From: Paenibacillus sp. NFR01
GTDB lineage: Bacteria > Bacillota > Bacilli > Paenibacillales > Paenibacillaceae
Assembly (NCBI RefSeq): GCF_900111565.1
Contig: NZ_FOIK01000001.1
Location: forward strand, 434,001 to 498,000
DNA length: 64,000 nt
Reading direction: 5' to 3'
Below the pieces are notes generated by a model, which ran no database searches, was not told where the DNA came from, and saw nothing but the letters and a program-made list of their open reading frames with translations. Shown piece after piece: positions 37,161 to 46,082 of this stretch (positions within the stretch are counted from its first letter, which is position 1; every line of letters starts with the position of its first letter). The translations under genes and the position numbers were made by a program.

Positions 37161-38146
37161 TGAAGCCGGGCAAGACGTTAACCGGGTCCATGGGGAAAAA
37201 CGGATCGTACAGATGGCTGCTGACAGCTCTCCTAAGAGCTGTCGCAGTAATCGTCTGCGTGACGATTGCCGTCTTCTTTCTCATCCGTATCGTACCTGGC
37301 GATCCGGCAAAGATGATTCTGGGCGAATACGGCACGCCTGAGGCAATCGCCGATATGCATCATACGCTGGGGCTCGATCTGCCGCTGTGGGAGCAATTTC
37401 TCCGGTTCGCGAAGACATTGTTTACAGCCGGCGACACCGGCAGCTCGATCATTTCGGGGACTTCGACCCGGGCGCTGATTGCCGAACGCGCTCCGGTCAC
37501 GCTCCTGCTGATTATACTGGCCTGTACGATAGCAGTCGTCATTGCCCTGCTGCTGTCCGTCATTGCGGCCACGAATAAGGATAAGCTGCCGGATCATCTG
37601 ATCCGGATCTTTCCTACGATTACACTGGGTATGCCAATCTTTTGGGTTGGCATCCTTTTGATTATGCTGTTAAGCGTCCGACTCCACTGGTTCCCCGTAG
37701 GGGGAGTGGGTGAGGGCTGGCGCGGAACGCTGTATAGCCTAACGCTTCCGGCGGTCACGGTCGCTTTTTCACAAATTCCGACGCTGGTCCGCTCGCTGCG
37801 GGCGCAGATGCTGGAGGTGCTGGAATCCGATTTCGTGGTGACACTGCGGGCGGCGCGTATTCCGGCACGTATCATTCTATTCAAGCATGTGCTGCGCAAC
37901 TCGGCGCTTCCGACGCTGATGCTGCTCGGGGTCAACATTTCTTATCTGATCGGCGGCACGCTGGTCGTTGAGCAGGTGTTCGGCATTAAGGGGATCGGCA
38001 GCCTGCTGTTTACTTCGATTGCAAAACGGGATTTTCCGGTCATCCAGGGGATTGCCCTTTATTGCGCGGTTTCGGTGGTGATCATCAGTCTGCTGACGGA
38101 GATCATCGCCAAATGGCTGGATCCCAGAACGGATGGGAAACGATGA
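37157..38146 (+). CDS. ABC transporter permease, DppB/OppB type
   Basis: 329 residues, six membrane segments, with the N-terminal signature FFLIRIVPGDPAKMILGEYGTPEAIADM and the EAA-type loop (TLRAARIPARIILFKHVLRNSALPTLMLLG) that meets the ATPase. Its ATG overlaps the binding-protein stop (ATGA). Forms the membrane channel with the next gene product. Confidence 0.92.
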   Translation: MMKPGKTLTGSMGKNGSYRWLLTALLRAVAVIVCVTIAVFFLIRIVPGDPAKMILGEYGTPEAIADMHHTLGLDLPLWEQFLRFAKTLFTAGDTGSSIISGTSTRALIAERAPVTLLLIILACTIAVVIALLLSVIAATNKDKLPDHLIRIFPTITLGMPIFWVGILLIMLLSVRLHWFPVGGVGEGWRGTLYSLTLPAVTVAFSQIPTLVRSLRAQMLEVLESDFVVTLRAARIPARIILFKHVLRNSALPTLMLLGVNISYLIGGTLVVEQVFGIKGIGSLLFTSIAKRDFPVIQGIALYCAVSVVIISLLTEIIAKWLDPRTDGKR

Positions 38147-38973
38147 GACCTACTACAAACACTTTTCGGCGAATCCTTGGTACGCCCTCCCTGCTGGCGG
38201 GAAGCATCATGTTCGTTGTGCTGATCCTGCTCGCCGTATTCATTCCGTATCTTAGTCCTTATCACCCGTCCGAGCAGAATCTGAGCGATTTTCTGCAGGC
38301 GCCTTCCGCCAAACATTGGCTGGGCACCGACCAGCTGGGACGCGACTTATTCACCCGACTCATTTATGCCGCGCGGACCGATCTGGGAATTATGGTGCTG
38401 GCGGAGATTATTCCGTTTTGCACCGGTGTATTTCTGGGGATGCTTGCGGGATATTACGGCAAATGGATTAATACGGTTATCTCGCTTGTGACCGATACTT
38501 TTATCGCTTTTCCGTTTTATTTGATCGTCATTATCGTTGCCTTTGCCAGCGGGGCGGGGGAGCGCGGAATTTTTATTACCTTTATCCTTGTCGGCTGGAT
38601 CGTGTTCGCCCGTGTCGTCCGCGGTCTCAGCGCGTCGTTCCGTGAGCAGGAATGGATTGCCTCTGCACAAACGCTGGGATTGCCCGGCCTAAAAATCATC
38701 CTCCGCCATTTGCTGCCGAATGTGCTGCCCCAGGCGGTCGTCGTGCTGATGACGGACATGGTCGGGCTTCTGGTAGCGATCGTGACGCTCGGTTATCTCG
38801 GCATCGGCATCGCGCCGCCGACCCCGGATTGGGGAACGATGATTTCGGACGGCCAATCGTTTATCTCGACGGCCTGGTGGCTGTCGGCGGTTCCGGGCAT
38901 TGCTGTTGTGTACACAGGGATTGCCCTGTCTCTGGTAGGCGATGGTCTGGCCGATCTTTGGAGGAAAAAATGA
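38143..38973 (+). CDS. ABC transporter permease, DppC/OppC type
   Basis: 276 residues with the DppC N-terminal pattern (LSPYHPSEQNLSDFLQAPSAKHWLGTDQLGRDLFTRLIYAARTDL) and EAA loop (ASAQTLGLPGLKIILRHLLPNVLPQAVV). It starts at ATG 38143, overlapping the previous stop by four bases; the longer frame begins within the previous gene. Partner of the DppB-type permease. Confidence 0.92.
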   Translation: MRPTTNTFRRILGTPSLLAGSIMFVVLILLAVFIPYLSPYHPSEQNLSDFLQAPSAKHWLGTDQLGRDLFTRLIYAARTDLGIMVLAEIIPFCTGVFLGMLAGYYGKWINTVISLVTDTFIAFPFYLIVIIVAFASGAGERGIFITFILVGWIVFARVVRGLSASFREQEWIASAQTLGLPGLKIILRHLLPNVLPQAVVVLMTDMVGLLVAIVTLGYLGIGIAPPTPDWGTMISDGQSFISTAWWLSAVPGIAVVYTGIALSLVGDGLADLWRKK

Positions 38974-39731
38974 TGCCCGAACAACCATTGTTAATAGTAG
39001 ATCAATTGTCGCTGGCTACCAAAGCAAAAGAAACCTTGGTGAACAAGGTTAGCTTTACCTTGAACCCCGGAGAGAGTCTGGGCCTGGTCGGTGAATCCGG
39101 CTCCGGGAAATCGCTGACGTTGCGGGCGATCCTTGGCTTGCTCCCGCAAGGCGTGGAGTTGAACGACGGGACCATCAAGAGCGGAGCGGAAGCCGCCATG
39201 GTGTTCCAGGACCCGAGGGGCGCGCTGGACCCGCTCTGCCCGGTCGTCAAGCAGGTGGCGGAAGTGGTGCATTACCGGCAGCGGCTGAGCCGGCGGGCCT
39301 CGCGAGCAGCGGCGCTGGAGCTGTTGCAGCTCTTAGGTCTGCCGGATTCCCTGGCCCAGGCGGACCGCTATCCGAGCCAGCTGTCGGGCGGCCAGTGCCA
39401 GCGCATCGTTATCGCGATGGCGCTGGCGTGCAAGCCCGGCATCCTGCTCTGCGATGAGCCGACAACAGCGCTGGATGTGACCGTCCAGCGGCAAATTATC
39501 GAAACGATTACCAAGCTGCAGAAAGAACTGGGCTTCGCCATGGTCTTCGTGACGCATAATCTGGCCATTGCCGCTGCTTTGTGCTCCAGGCTGGCTGTGA
39601 TGAAGCAGGGAGAGATTGTCGAGCATGGCGATGCTTTGGAGATTTTGCAACATCCGGAGCATCCTTATACCCGAATGCTGATTGAAGCTGTGCTTCCCGT
39701 GCCGCAGCTTGAAGGGAGCGGACCCTCATGA
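38970..39731 (+). CDS. ABC transporter ATP-binding protein, DppD/OppD type
   Basis: 253 residues: Walker A GESGSGKS, signature LSGGQCQRIVIAMAL, Walker B GILLCDEPTTALDVT and the switch His in FVTHNL. It is shorter than usual OppD proteins (about 330 residues), lacking most of the C-terminal oligopeptide extension with its cysteine cluster. It starts at ATG 38970, overlapping the previous stop, behind GGAGGAAAA. Confidence 0.92.
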   Translation: MMPEQPLLIVDQLSLATKAKETLVNKVSFTLNPGESLGLVGESGSGKSLTLRAILGLLPQGVELNDGTIKSGAEAAMVFQDPRGALDPLCPVVKQVAEVVHYRQRLSRRASRAAALELLQLLGLPDSLAQADRYPSQLSGGQCQRIVIAMALACKPGILLCDEPTTALDVTVQRQIIETITKLQKELGFAMVFVTHNLAIAAALCSRLAVMKQGEIVEHGDALEILQHPEHPYTRMLIEAVLPVPQLEGSGPS

Positions 39732-40519
39732 GCTTAACCTTGGAAGTGAACAACTTAACTGTCCGTTACGGCAGATTCACGGCGCTGGAGAATATACATC
39801 TCGAACTGCAGCCGCACACCACCCTGGGTCTGGTCGGCGAATCGGGCTCCGGGAAGTCGACGCTGGCCCGGGTCGTCGCCGGGCTGATTGCGCCTGCCGA
39901 AGGACAAATTCGGCTCGGCTCGCAGCCTTTAACGATGAAGCGGAGCCGGGAACAGCGCAAACAGATTCAGATGATTTTCCAGAACCCGGACGCATCGTTG
40001 AATCCTAAGCATACGGTCCGCACGATTTTATCCGATGCGTTGCTGTTCCATCATATTGTGGACCGCCGGGAAGCCTTGAACAGATGCAAAGAGCTGCTGG
40101 CCCGTGTCCAGCTGGATGCATCGGCACTGGATCGGTATCCTCATCAATTCTCCGGCGGCCAGCGCCAGCGTATTGCGATTGCGCGGGCGCTTAGCGTGGA
40201 GCCCAGCCTGCTGATTGCGGATGAACCGACGAGCGCGCTGGACGTATCGGTTCAACGGAATGTGCTTGAACTGCTAAGCTCGCTCAAAGCGGAGCTTGAT
40301 CTGACGATGCTGTTCATCTCTCACGATCTGGGGGTTATTCATGCGATCAGCGATACGGTGGCGGTTATGCGTCAGGGCAAGCTTGTGGAAGTAAGCCCCA
40401 AGGAGCAATTTTTTGCCCGTCCTGAAGCGGCCTACAGCCGCGAGCTGCTGTCCGCGGTTCCCCAAATGCCGAAACTTTATACAGGAGGTCTTCATGGAGC
40501 AAACGGAAAGAACATATAA
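39728..40519 (+). CDS. ABC transporter ATP-binding protein, DppF/OppF type
   Basis: 263 residues: Walker A GESGSGKSTL, signature FSGGQRQRIAIARAL, Walker B LLIADEPTSALDVS, switch His in FISHDLGV. It is also short, without the usual OppF tail. ATGA overlap with the gene before. The next gene starts inside its last 26 bases. The two ATPases would work as a pair. Confidence 0.92.
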   Translation: MSLTLEVNNLTVRYGRFTALENIHLELQPHTTLGLVGESGSGKSTLARVVAGLIAPAEGQIRLGSQPLTMKRSREQRKQIQMIFQNPDASLNPKHTVRTILSDALLFHHIVDRREALNRCKELLARVQLDASALDRYPHQFSGGQRQRIAIARALSVEPSLLIADEPTSALDVSVQRNVLELLSSLKAELDLTMLFISHDLGVIHAISDTVAVMRQGKLVEVSPKEQFFARPEAAYSRELLSAVPQMPKLYTGGLHGANGKNI

Positions 40520-41567
40520 AGGCTTTGTACCGCTGACCCTACCGGAATTCAACACGCTGACCCGGCAGCTCTCGGAACTGTTATCTACCCAGCATCCGTC
40601 GGTGATCATTCCCGGCGAAGCCATTCTGGGCATTGAAGCGGTGGCTGCGGGAATCTCAGCGCCGGGCCGCAAGTTTATCAATATCGTGACCGGCCCTTAC
40701 GGCAGCCTGTTTGGAGAGTGGCTGGAACGCGGCGGCGCCATGGTCGCCGAAGTCAAAGTGCCGTTCGATGAAGTGGTAACTGCGGAGCTTGTTGCCGCCG
40801 CGATTGACCGGCATCGGCCGGATGCGATCTCCTTCGTGCAGGCGGAGGTGGTGACCGGCGGCTCCAATCCGGCCAAAGCCATCTTCGAGCTTGCCCGGCA
40901 GCATGATCTGATTACGGTGACGGATTCCGTATCCGCGGTCGGAGGCGAACCTCTGCTCGTCGATGAGTGGGCCGTCGACTTTGCGGCGATCGGCGCGCAA
41001 AAGGCGCTGGCCGGCCCGAACGGCGTCAGCGCTGTAAGTATCTCCCCGCGCGGCTGGGCGTTTCTGGAGTCGAATGCCCATGCACCGCGAAATTCCATTC
41101 TTTCGCTGCTGGATTTGAAGCCGCAGCCCGGAAATTTGGCGCCGGTACGCGTGCCTCCGAACATTCCCACGCTGGAGGCCAGAGCGTTAATCGAGGCTCT
41201 GGCAGCGGTGGAGGAAGAAGGACTGGATCTGGTAATCCGGCGCCACAGTACGGCTGCGGCTTCCGCCGTTGCCGGCATTGTCGCGCTGGGACTTGCGCCT
41301 TGGCAAAAGGACAGCGCCCATCGCTCGACCTTGACTACAACGGTCCGGATTGCCGGAAACCCGAAGCTGGGGATCGCCCAGCCGATCGGCATCGTTGCTC
41401 CGGGCGACGGAGAACTGCGCGGCCAACTGCTGCGGATCAACCATTTCGGGACAAATGCCAGCCGGGATAGCGTGGAGGCGGCAATTGCCACACTGGCCGG
41501 ACTGCTTGAACGGTATGCTGCACCCGCGATTGAAGCCGTCCGGCAGGTATGGGAGGCGCAAGCATGA
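40494..41567 (+). CDS. Class-V PLP-dependent aminotransferase
   Basis: 357 residues of the alanine-glyoxylate / serine-pyruvate aminotransferase fold: VTGPYGSLFGEW for phosphate binding, TDSVSAVGGEPLLVDEWAVDFAAIGAQK with Lys170 as the PLP lysine, and a C-terminal domain ending LLRINHFGTNASRDSVEAAI. It starts at ATG 40494 behind AGGAGG and overlaps the ATPase gene by 26 bases. It should move an amino group from a compound released by the downstream amidohydrolase, or carried by the imported substrate, to a keto acid such as glyoxylate or pyruvate. Substrate unknown. Confidence 0.85.
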   Translation: MEQTERTYKGFVPLTLPEFNTLTRQLSELLSTQHPSVIIPGEAILGIEAVAAGISAPGRKFINIVTGPYGSLFGEWLERGGAMVAEVKVPFDEVVTAELVAAAIDRHRPDAISFVQAEVVTGGSNPAKAIFELARQHDLITVTDSVSAVGGEPLLVDEWAVDFAAIGAQKALAGPNGVSAVSISPRGWAFLESNAHAPRNSILSLLDLKPQPGNLAPVRVPPNIPTLEARALIEALAAVEEEGLDLVIRRHSTAAASAVAGIVALGLAPWQKDSAHRSTLTTTVRIAGNPKLGIAQPIGIVAPGDGELRGQLLRINHFGTNASRDSVEAAIATLAGLLERYAAPAIEAVRQVWEAQA

Positions 41568-42706
41568 TTAACGCACATCCGGAGTCGCTGATCCTGAAAT
41601 CGGTCTTTATTGCGGGGGTTGAGGGAAAGCGGTTCGACATTACCATAAGGGACGGACGTTTCAGTACAGTTGCCGAATCGGTGCCCGGACAGGCCCGGCC
41701 AAAACGGGAGTTGTGGATCAGTCCGGGGATTATCGATCTGCATACGCATTTGGCCTGGACCGATTTCGATCATGCGGATCAGCTGAAGCGCAGCAGCGGG
41801 GAAATTGAAGCCATGCAGGCTGAGGCCTTCGCAGCGACTCTGCGGACCGGCGTTACGACAACGCGTGACGCGGGGGGCCTGCCGCCAAACACCGTGCGGC
41901 AGCTTGTGTCGCAGTACAGGCATCCGCTGCGGGTGGAGACCAGCAGCGAGATGCTAGGTGCGGCGGACGCGCTCGGCACCGAACATTTGGAGCGCCGGCT
42001 GGCCGGGATTTTTGAGTCAGGGGCAATGTGGGTGAAGGTCATGGCTACCGGCGGGCTTGGCGCGCCGACGGAGCAGGTGACCGATCCGGTATTTTCAGAA
42101 GAGGAGTTCGCTTTCATCGTCCACCATACGCATGCGAACGGCAAAAAGGTCCTCGTGCATACCTGGGGCGGCGTGACCATTGACTGGGCTGCCTCCGCAG
42201 GCGTGGAATCCATCGAGCACGGCATGTTCCTGACCGCTGACCAGGCTGGACGGCTGGCCGAAGCGGAAGTGGCATTTGTGCCGACCACCTCGATCTATCG
42301 CATCGCCGCAGATCCTAAAGGCGTTCTTGCACTGAACCCGGTCATCTGCGACCGTGCGGCCCGCGCGGCTGAAGCCCATGCGCAGGCTATCGGCTACGCC
42401 CGCAGCGCCGGCGTGCGGCTCGGCTTCGGCACCGATTATGCTACGCCTGCGCTGCACGGATTCAACCTGCAGGAGCTGGATACGCTGCTCGATTACGGCT
42501 TGACCCGGGCAGAAGCCTGGCATTCGGCCACAGCGGGCGCAGCCGCAATTCTCGGCCGCGGCCATGATCTGGGCCGGATCGCCGAAGGGTATCTGGCGGA
42601 TGCGGTAATCTGGGACGCCGATCCTTTTCAGGCGCCGAATGCCGACGCGCTGCGCAAGAGCATTGTGTCCGTGATAACCGGGGAACGGGCGGAGGAACTG
42701 GCGTAG
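41564..42706 (+). CDS. Metal-dependent amidohydrolase (imidazolonepropionase/prolidase-like)
   Basis: 380 residues. Metal ligands are visible as His60 and His62 in IDLHTHLAW, a lysine in MWVKVMATGG, histidines in VLVHTWGG and IEHGMF, and an aspartate in GFGTDYATP. This is the imidazolonepropionase-like branch, which includes cytoplasmic prolidases and enzymes cutting amides or cyclic imides. ATGA overlap with the aminotransferase. Last gene of the importer operon, followed by a terminator. It probably opens or cuts the imported ligand. Confidence 0.88.
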   Translation: MINAHPESLILKSVFIAGVEGKRFDITIRDGRFSTVAESVPGQARPKRELWISPGIIDLHTHLAWTDFDHADQLKRSSGEIEAMQAEAFAATLRTGVTTTRDAGGLPPNTVRQLVSQYRHPLRVETSSEMLGAADALGTEHLERRLAGIFESGAMWVKVMATGGLGAPTEQVTDPVFSEEEFAFIVHHTHANGKKVLVHTWGGVTIDWAASAGVESIEHGMFLTADQAGRLAEAEVAFVPTTSIYRIAADPKGVLALNPVICDRAARAAEAHAQAIGYARSAGVRLGFGTDYATPALHGFNLQELDTLLDYGLTRAEAWHSATAGAAAILGRGHDLGRIAEGYLADAVIWDADPFQAPNADALRKSIVSVITGERAEELA

Positions 42707-42722
42707 TATTCAGGATTAATGA

Positions 42723-42762
42723 AAAAGGCTGCAACCACTCCATAGTGGTCGCAGCCTTTTCG
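42723..42762. terminator. Bidirectional terminator between convergent operons
   Basis: AAAAGGCTGC-ACCACT and AGTGGT-GCAGCCTTTT form a long stem with a four-base loop and A/T runs on both sides, between the amidohydrolase operon (+) and the amino-acid importer operon (-). Confidence 0.9.
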
Positions 42763-42780
42763 TTTCGCTTTCTGTCTCGT

Positions 42781-43635
42781 TTATTCCGTTACTCCGCCTT
42801 CAACAACGATTTGATCAGCGGTGGAATCATCCGGGAAGCTGTCCTTCAGTGTCGTTTCATAGAGACCATGGAAGTAGTTCTCGTCTTTCAGCTTGCCTTT
42901 GATCAGGTCGTTCACATAGTCGAGCAATTCCTTATTGCCTTGTTTTACGGCTCCGGCAATATAGTCTTTGTTGCCGAGCTCTTTAATGCCCACGGTGTAG
43001 CCTTCATTTTTCTTAGCCCAGGACAGCAGCAAGGTGTTATCCTGCGCGAAAGCGTCGGCGCGGTCCGTAATCAGGGCTTGGTACCCGTCGGTAATGGCAT
43101 CGATTTTGATCAGCTTTACGTCCGGGTAGTTGCTGGTGAAGTAGGAGTCGGCGGTGGTTCCCGTGTTTACGGCCAGCGTTTTGCCTTTCAAGTCTTCTGG
43201 GGAATTAATCGGCGCGCTGTCCTTGGATACGACGCCTAGGGATACTTTTTCATACGGCAGCGTAAAGTCCACGCTCTTGGCCCGCTCCTCCGTCACCGTG
43301 AAGTCGGCGAGCATCAGGTCGGCTTTATCGGTTTGCAGGTAAGGAATGCGGTCGGCCGGATTGACGACGACCCAGGTAATTTTATTCTCGTCGCCGAGCA
43401 GCTCCTTGGCGATTCTTTTGCCGAATTCCACATCGTAGCCTTTGAAGGTGCCGTCGGCATCCTGATAGCAGAACGGCGCGTCGTCGGCAAAAATCCCGAT
43501 TTTGATCGTATCCGCTTTTTTGATCGCGGCAATCGATCCGGATTCTGCGTTTTTATCGTTGTTACCCGAAGAGCAACCGACGATTCCCCCCAATAACAGA
43601 ATGCTGAGTACGCCTGCGGCAATCTTTTTCTTCAT
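42781..43635 (-). CDS. Polar amino acid ABC transporter substrate-binding lipoprotein (family 3)
   Basis: 284 residues: a lipoprotein signal ending GGIVGCSSGNN (lipid on Cys21), then a family-3 binding fold (IKIGIFADDAPFCYQDADG, RIPYLQTDKADLMLADFTVTEERAKSVDFTLPY, LKGKTLAVNTGTTAD). The spacing suits a Glu/Gln/His/cystine binder; I cannot tell which. It is the last gene of a four-gene minus-strand operon, an uncommon place for the binding protein. Starts at ATG 43635 with GGGAGAG upstream. Confidence 0.92.
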   Translation of the reverse strand: MKKKIAAGVLSILLLGGIVGCSSGNNDKNAESGSIAAIKKADTIKIGIFADDAPFCYQDADGTFKGYDVEFGKRIAKELLGDENKITWVVVNPADRIPYLQTDKADLMLADFTVTEERAKSVDFTLPYEKVSLGVVSKDSAPINSPEDLKGKTLAVNTGTTADSYFTSNYPDVKLIKIDAITDGYQALITDRADAFAQDNTLLLSWAKKNEGYTVGIKELGNKDYIAGAVKQGNKELLDYVNDLIKGKLKDENYFHGLYETTLKDSFPDDSTADQIVVEGGVTE

Positions 43636-43694
43636 CTCATTTCTCTCCCTTTAATTTTAGTTATGAATAAAATATTTGCATATTTTATTTCAGC

Positions 43695-44462
43695 TTAAAT
43701 GATGACATGGTCCGCAGTTCGGACCCCGCCGGCTGGCAGATTTAAGAATTGTCTGGCCTCCGCCGTCTGCGGCGAATGGAAAAATTGATCCGGCGTGTTG
43801 ATTTCGGCGATTTGCCCATTTTCCATGAAGACGATCCGGTCGGCTACCTTTTCCGCGAATTCCATTTCATGCGTAACGATGATTAACGTCAATCCCTGAT
43901 TCCGCAAGGTTCGGATCACATCGAGCACCTCGCGCACCATCTCCGGATCGAGAGCGGCGGTGACTTCATCAAAAAGAATAATTTCGGGATTCATGCAGAG
44001 CGCCCGGCAAATGGCTACCCGCTGCTTTTGGCCGCCGGACAGTTCTCTTGGATAAGCATGCTTTTTGTCCGACAAGCCGACCCTTTCCAGCAGGCGGAGC
44101 GCTTCTTCCGTGGCCTCTTTTTTGGTTCTTTTCTCGACCTTCATCGGGCCCAGAATAATGTTGCTAAGGACATTCATATGCGGAAAAAGATCATAGCTTT
44201 GAAAAACCATCCCGATTTTCTTCCGGACTTCTACCCAATGCGCATAGTTCGAATTCGGCTTCGTGATCAGTGTTCCGTTTAGATGGAGCTTGCCGGAGTC
44301 GATTTGCTCCAGCCCGTTAATACACCTTAGCAGGGTAGATTTGCCGCAGCCGGAGCGTCCCAGAATCGCAATGATCTCGCCTTGCCCGATGTCCAGGCTG
44401 ATATCGTTCAGGACCGTGTTTCCGTGAAATGACTTTTTGAGATGACTGATGGATAAATGCAT
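43695..44462 (-). CDS. Polar amino acid ABC transporter ATP-binding protein (GlnQ-like)
   Basis: 255 residues: Walker A LGRSGCGKST, Q-loop FQSYDLFPHMNVLSNI, signature LSGGQKQRVAICRAL, Walker B IILFDEVTAALDPEMV, switch His in VTHEMEFA. The start is ATG 44462 behind GGAGTGGCCT; a start at 44483 would add six residues without family support. Second to last in the operon. Confidence 0.93.
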   Translation of the reverse strand: MHLSISHLKKSFHGNTVLNDISLDIGQGEIIAILGRSGCGKSTLLRCINGLEQIDSGKLHLNGTLITKPNSNYAHWVEVRKKIGMVFQSYDLFPHMNVLSNIILGPMKVEKRTKKEATEEALRLLERVGLSDKKHAYPRELSGGQKQRVAICRALCMNPEIILFDEVTAALDPEMVREVLDVIRTLRNQGLTLIIVTHEMEFAEKVADRIVFMENGQIAEINTPDQFFHSPQTAEARQFLNLPAGGVRTADHVII

Positions 44463-44475
44463 AGGCCACTCCTTT

Positions 44476-45165
44476 TTATACACCCGTCAGGGCTGAGACT
44501 TTCTTCTCGATGAACTTCGAGAGCAGGGATAACGGAAAGCAGATGATAAAGTACAGGACCAGCAATAGCAGGTACATCGTAAAAGAGATCAGGCTGGTCG
44601 GGTTATTGTAGTAGGCGACTTGAATGATGCTTTGCGAAACCTTGAGCATTTCTTGAACGCCGATCATCGAAACGAGGGCGGTTGTCTTGATCAGACGCGT
44701 TGCCAGGTTGACGATCGACGGGGTAGTGCGGATAACGATCTGCGGCAGCAGCACATGAAGGTACATTTGCCTGCGGGTCAAGCCGATGGCCATGCTCGAT
44801 TCAAATTGGTGACGGGGCAGGCTGGTAATAAAGCTGCGGACCAAATCGCCGATCTCAAAGGAACCCCACATCGTAAAGACGATAATCGAGATATGGTAGC
44901 CGTCGGTTGAAGTATGAAAAAGATAAGCAATGCCGTAAAAGAGAATGAACAGCCAGATCAAAGGGTGGATCAACCGGAAGGCGTCGAGCAAAATTCTCAG
45001 GACGAAGGTTAACGCCTTGTTCTTCAAAGTCATCAGGGCTCCGAGAATGAAGCCGAAGATCACCGACAGAATAAAGGAGATTCCGGCGATTTGGATCGTG
45101 AGAAGAAATCCGTCCAGGAGTCTCGGAAAAGCTTTGATAATCAGATCAACCCCCAAATTCTGCAA
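44476..45165 (-). CDS. Polar amino acid ABC transporter permease
   Basis: 229 residues with four to five membrane helices and the EAA loop SSMAIGLTRRQMYLHVLLPQIVIRTTPSIVN. The frame begins with TTG at 45165, within the last codons of the upstream permease gene (20-base overlap). GGGGG stands further inside, so a slightly later start is possible. Confidence 0.9.
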   Translation of the reverse strand: MQNLGVDLIIKAFPRLLDGFLLTIQIAGISFILSVIFGFILGALMTLKNKALTFVLRILLDAFRLIHPLIWLFILFYGIAYLFHTSTDGYHISIIVFTMWGSFEIGDLVRSFITSLPRHQFESSMAIGLTRRQMYLHVLLPQIVIRTTPSIVNLATRLIKTTALVSMIGVQEMLKVSQSIIQVAYYNNPTSLISFTMYLLLLVLYFIICFPLSLLSKFIEKKVSALTGV

Positions 45166-45808
45166 ACCGGATCTTCCTTTCCAGGAGCGAAAATAAATAA
45201 GACATCGGCAGTAAAATGACTAAATAGCTGATAACGGTCAAGGCGGCAACCGGCAGAATTAAATCCGCCCGTAAGCTGATAATGGCAAATGCCTGATAGA
45301 CAATTTCCGGAAGCAGGATGATTTTCATGGCGGACACTTCTTTGGTGAGAAAAATCGAATTGTTGTTTACCGCTGCAATGGATGTGGAGATCGCCTGCGG
45401 GATGATGAGATAGATGATGGTGTGGATTCTGGACAGGCCCATCGCTTGCGCAAGGTCTAGTTGATTGGGGGGAATGGTCTTGATGCCTGAAGTGATCGCC
45501 TCGCACATATAGGCGCCGCCCAAAAGCGATAAAACGATAATGGAACAGGTGTAGCTGTCAAACTGTACGGAGATTTTGGGAAGCCCATAAAAAATAAAGT
45601 AAGCTTGAATGATGGATGGCGTATTTCTGAAAAATTCGATGTATGCATGTACGATAGATTTTAGGATGGGAACCTTGTAGTACAATGCGATGCTGGACAA
45701 GAGCCCTATTATGAAGGCAAATACTATGGAAGCCGAGGCAACCATAACCGTTATCGCGGATCCTCTCGCAAAAATCGGAATCAAATCAAAGAGAGAGTAA
45801 TTTTCCAT
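45146..45808 (-). CDS. Polar amino acid ABC transporter permease
   Basis: 220 residues, first gene of the minus-strand importer operon. It has the motif EFFRNTPSIIQAYFIFYGLPKI and the EAA loop DLAQAMGLSRIHTIIYLIIPQAISTS. ATG 45808 with AAGGTGACG upstream. Pairs with the permease that follows. Confidence 0.92.
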   Translation of the reverse strand: MENYSLFDLIPIFARGSAITVMVASASIVFAFIIGLLSSIALYYKVPILKSIVHAYIEFFRNTPSIIQAYFIFYGLPKISVQFDSYTCSIIVLSLLGGAYMCEAITSGIKTIPPNQLDLAQAMGLSRIHTIIYLIIPQAISTSIAAVNNNSIFLTKEVSAMKIILLPEIVYQAFAIISLRADLILPVAALTVISYLVILLPMSYLFSLLERKIRFAEFGG

Positions 45809-45867
45809 GGCGTCACCTTGTCTTTGGTATTTATTTTCGTTTTCGTTTAATTCATACTATTCTTATG

Positions 45868-45913
45868 CGAATTAAGTTTAATTAAGATTAATCCCGAGTC
45901 GTTTAATTGTCAA
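45868..45913 (-). promoter_or_regulatory. Promoter/operator region of the amino-acid importer operon
   Basis: On the minus strand a perfect TTGACA lies at 45913-45908; the expected -10 position is weak. Downstream of it on the + strand ATTAAG is repeated at a ten-base spacing (ATTAAGTTTA ATTAAGATTA), one helical turn, as for a regulator binding side by side. No regulator gene is adjacent. The remaining bases to 46082 hold no other gene. Confidence 0.35.
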
Positions 45914-46082
45914 TTACTTGTTTACATTTTGTGTAATGGTGGTGTGATTTTGTGGCTAAATTTGGGCGGAAGGGCCTGGCGATTGGAATGGGGACATTGG
46001 AAAAGTCATTGTAAACGGTTGGGGTCGCTGGTTAAATTTAAAAAGTAATGTGGGAACAGCAGATAACGAGGAGGAGATTGCA

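Noticed and set aside
40697..41923. A 408-codon minus-strand frame across the aminotransferase and amidohydrolase
   Set aside because: It crosses the joint of two well-supported genes and has the Arg/Ser/Pro-rich look of an antisense frame.
45985..46050. TGTAAACGGTTGGG as a cre box before the SGNH gene
   Set aside because: It fails at the last three defined positions of the consensus.
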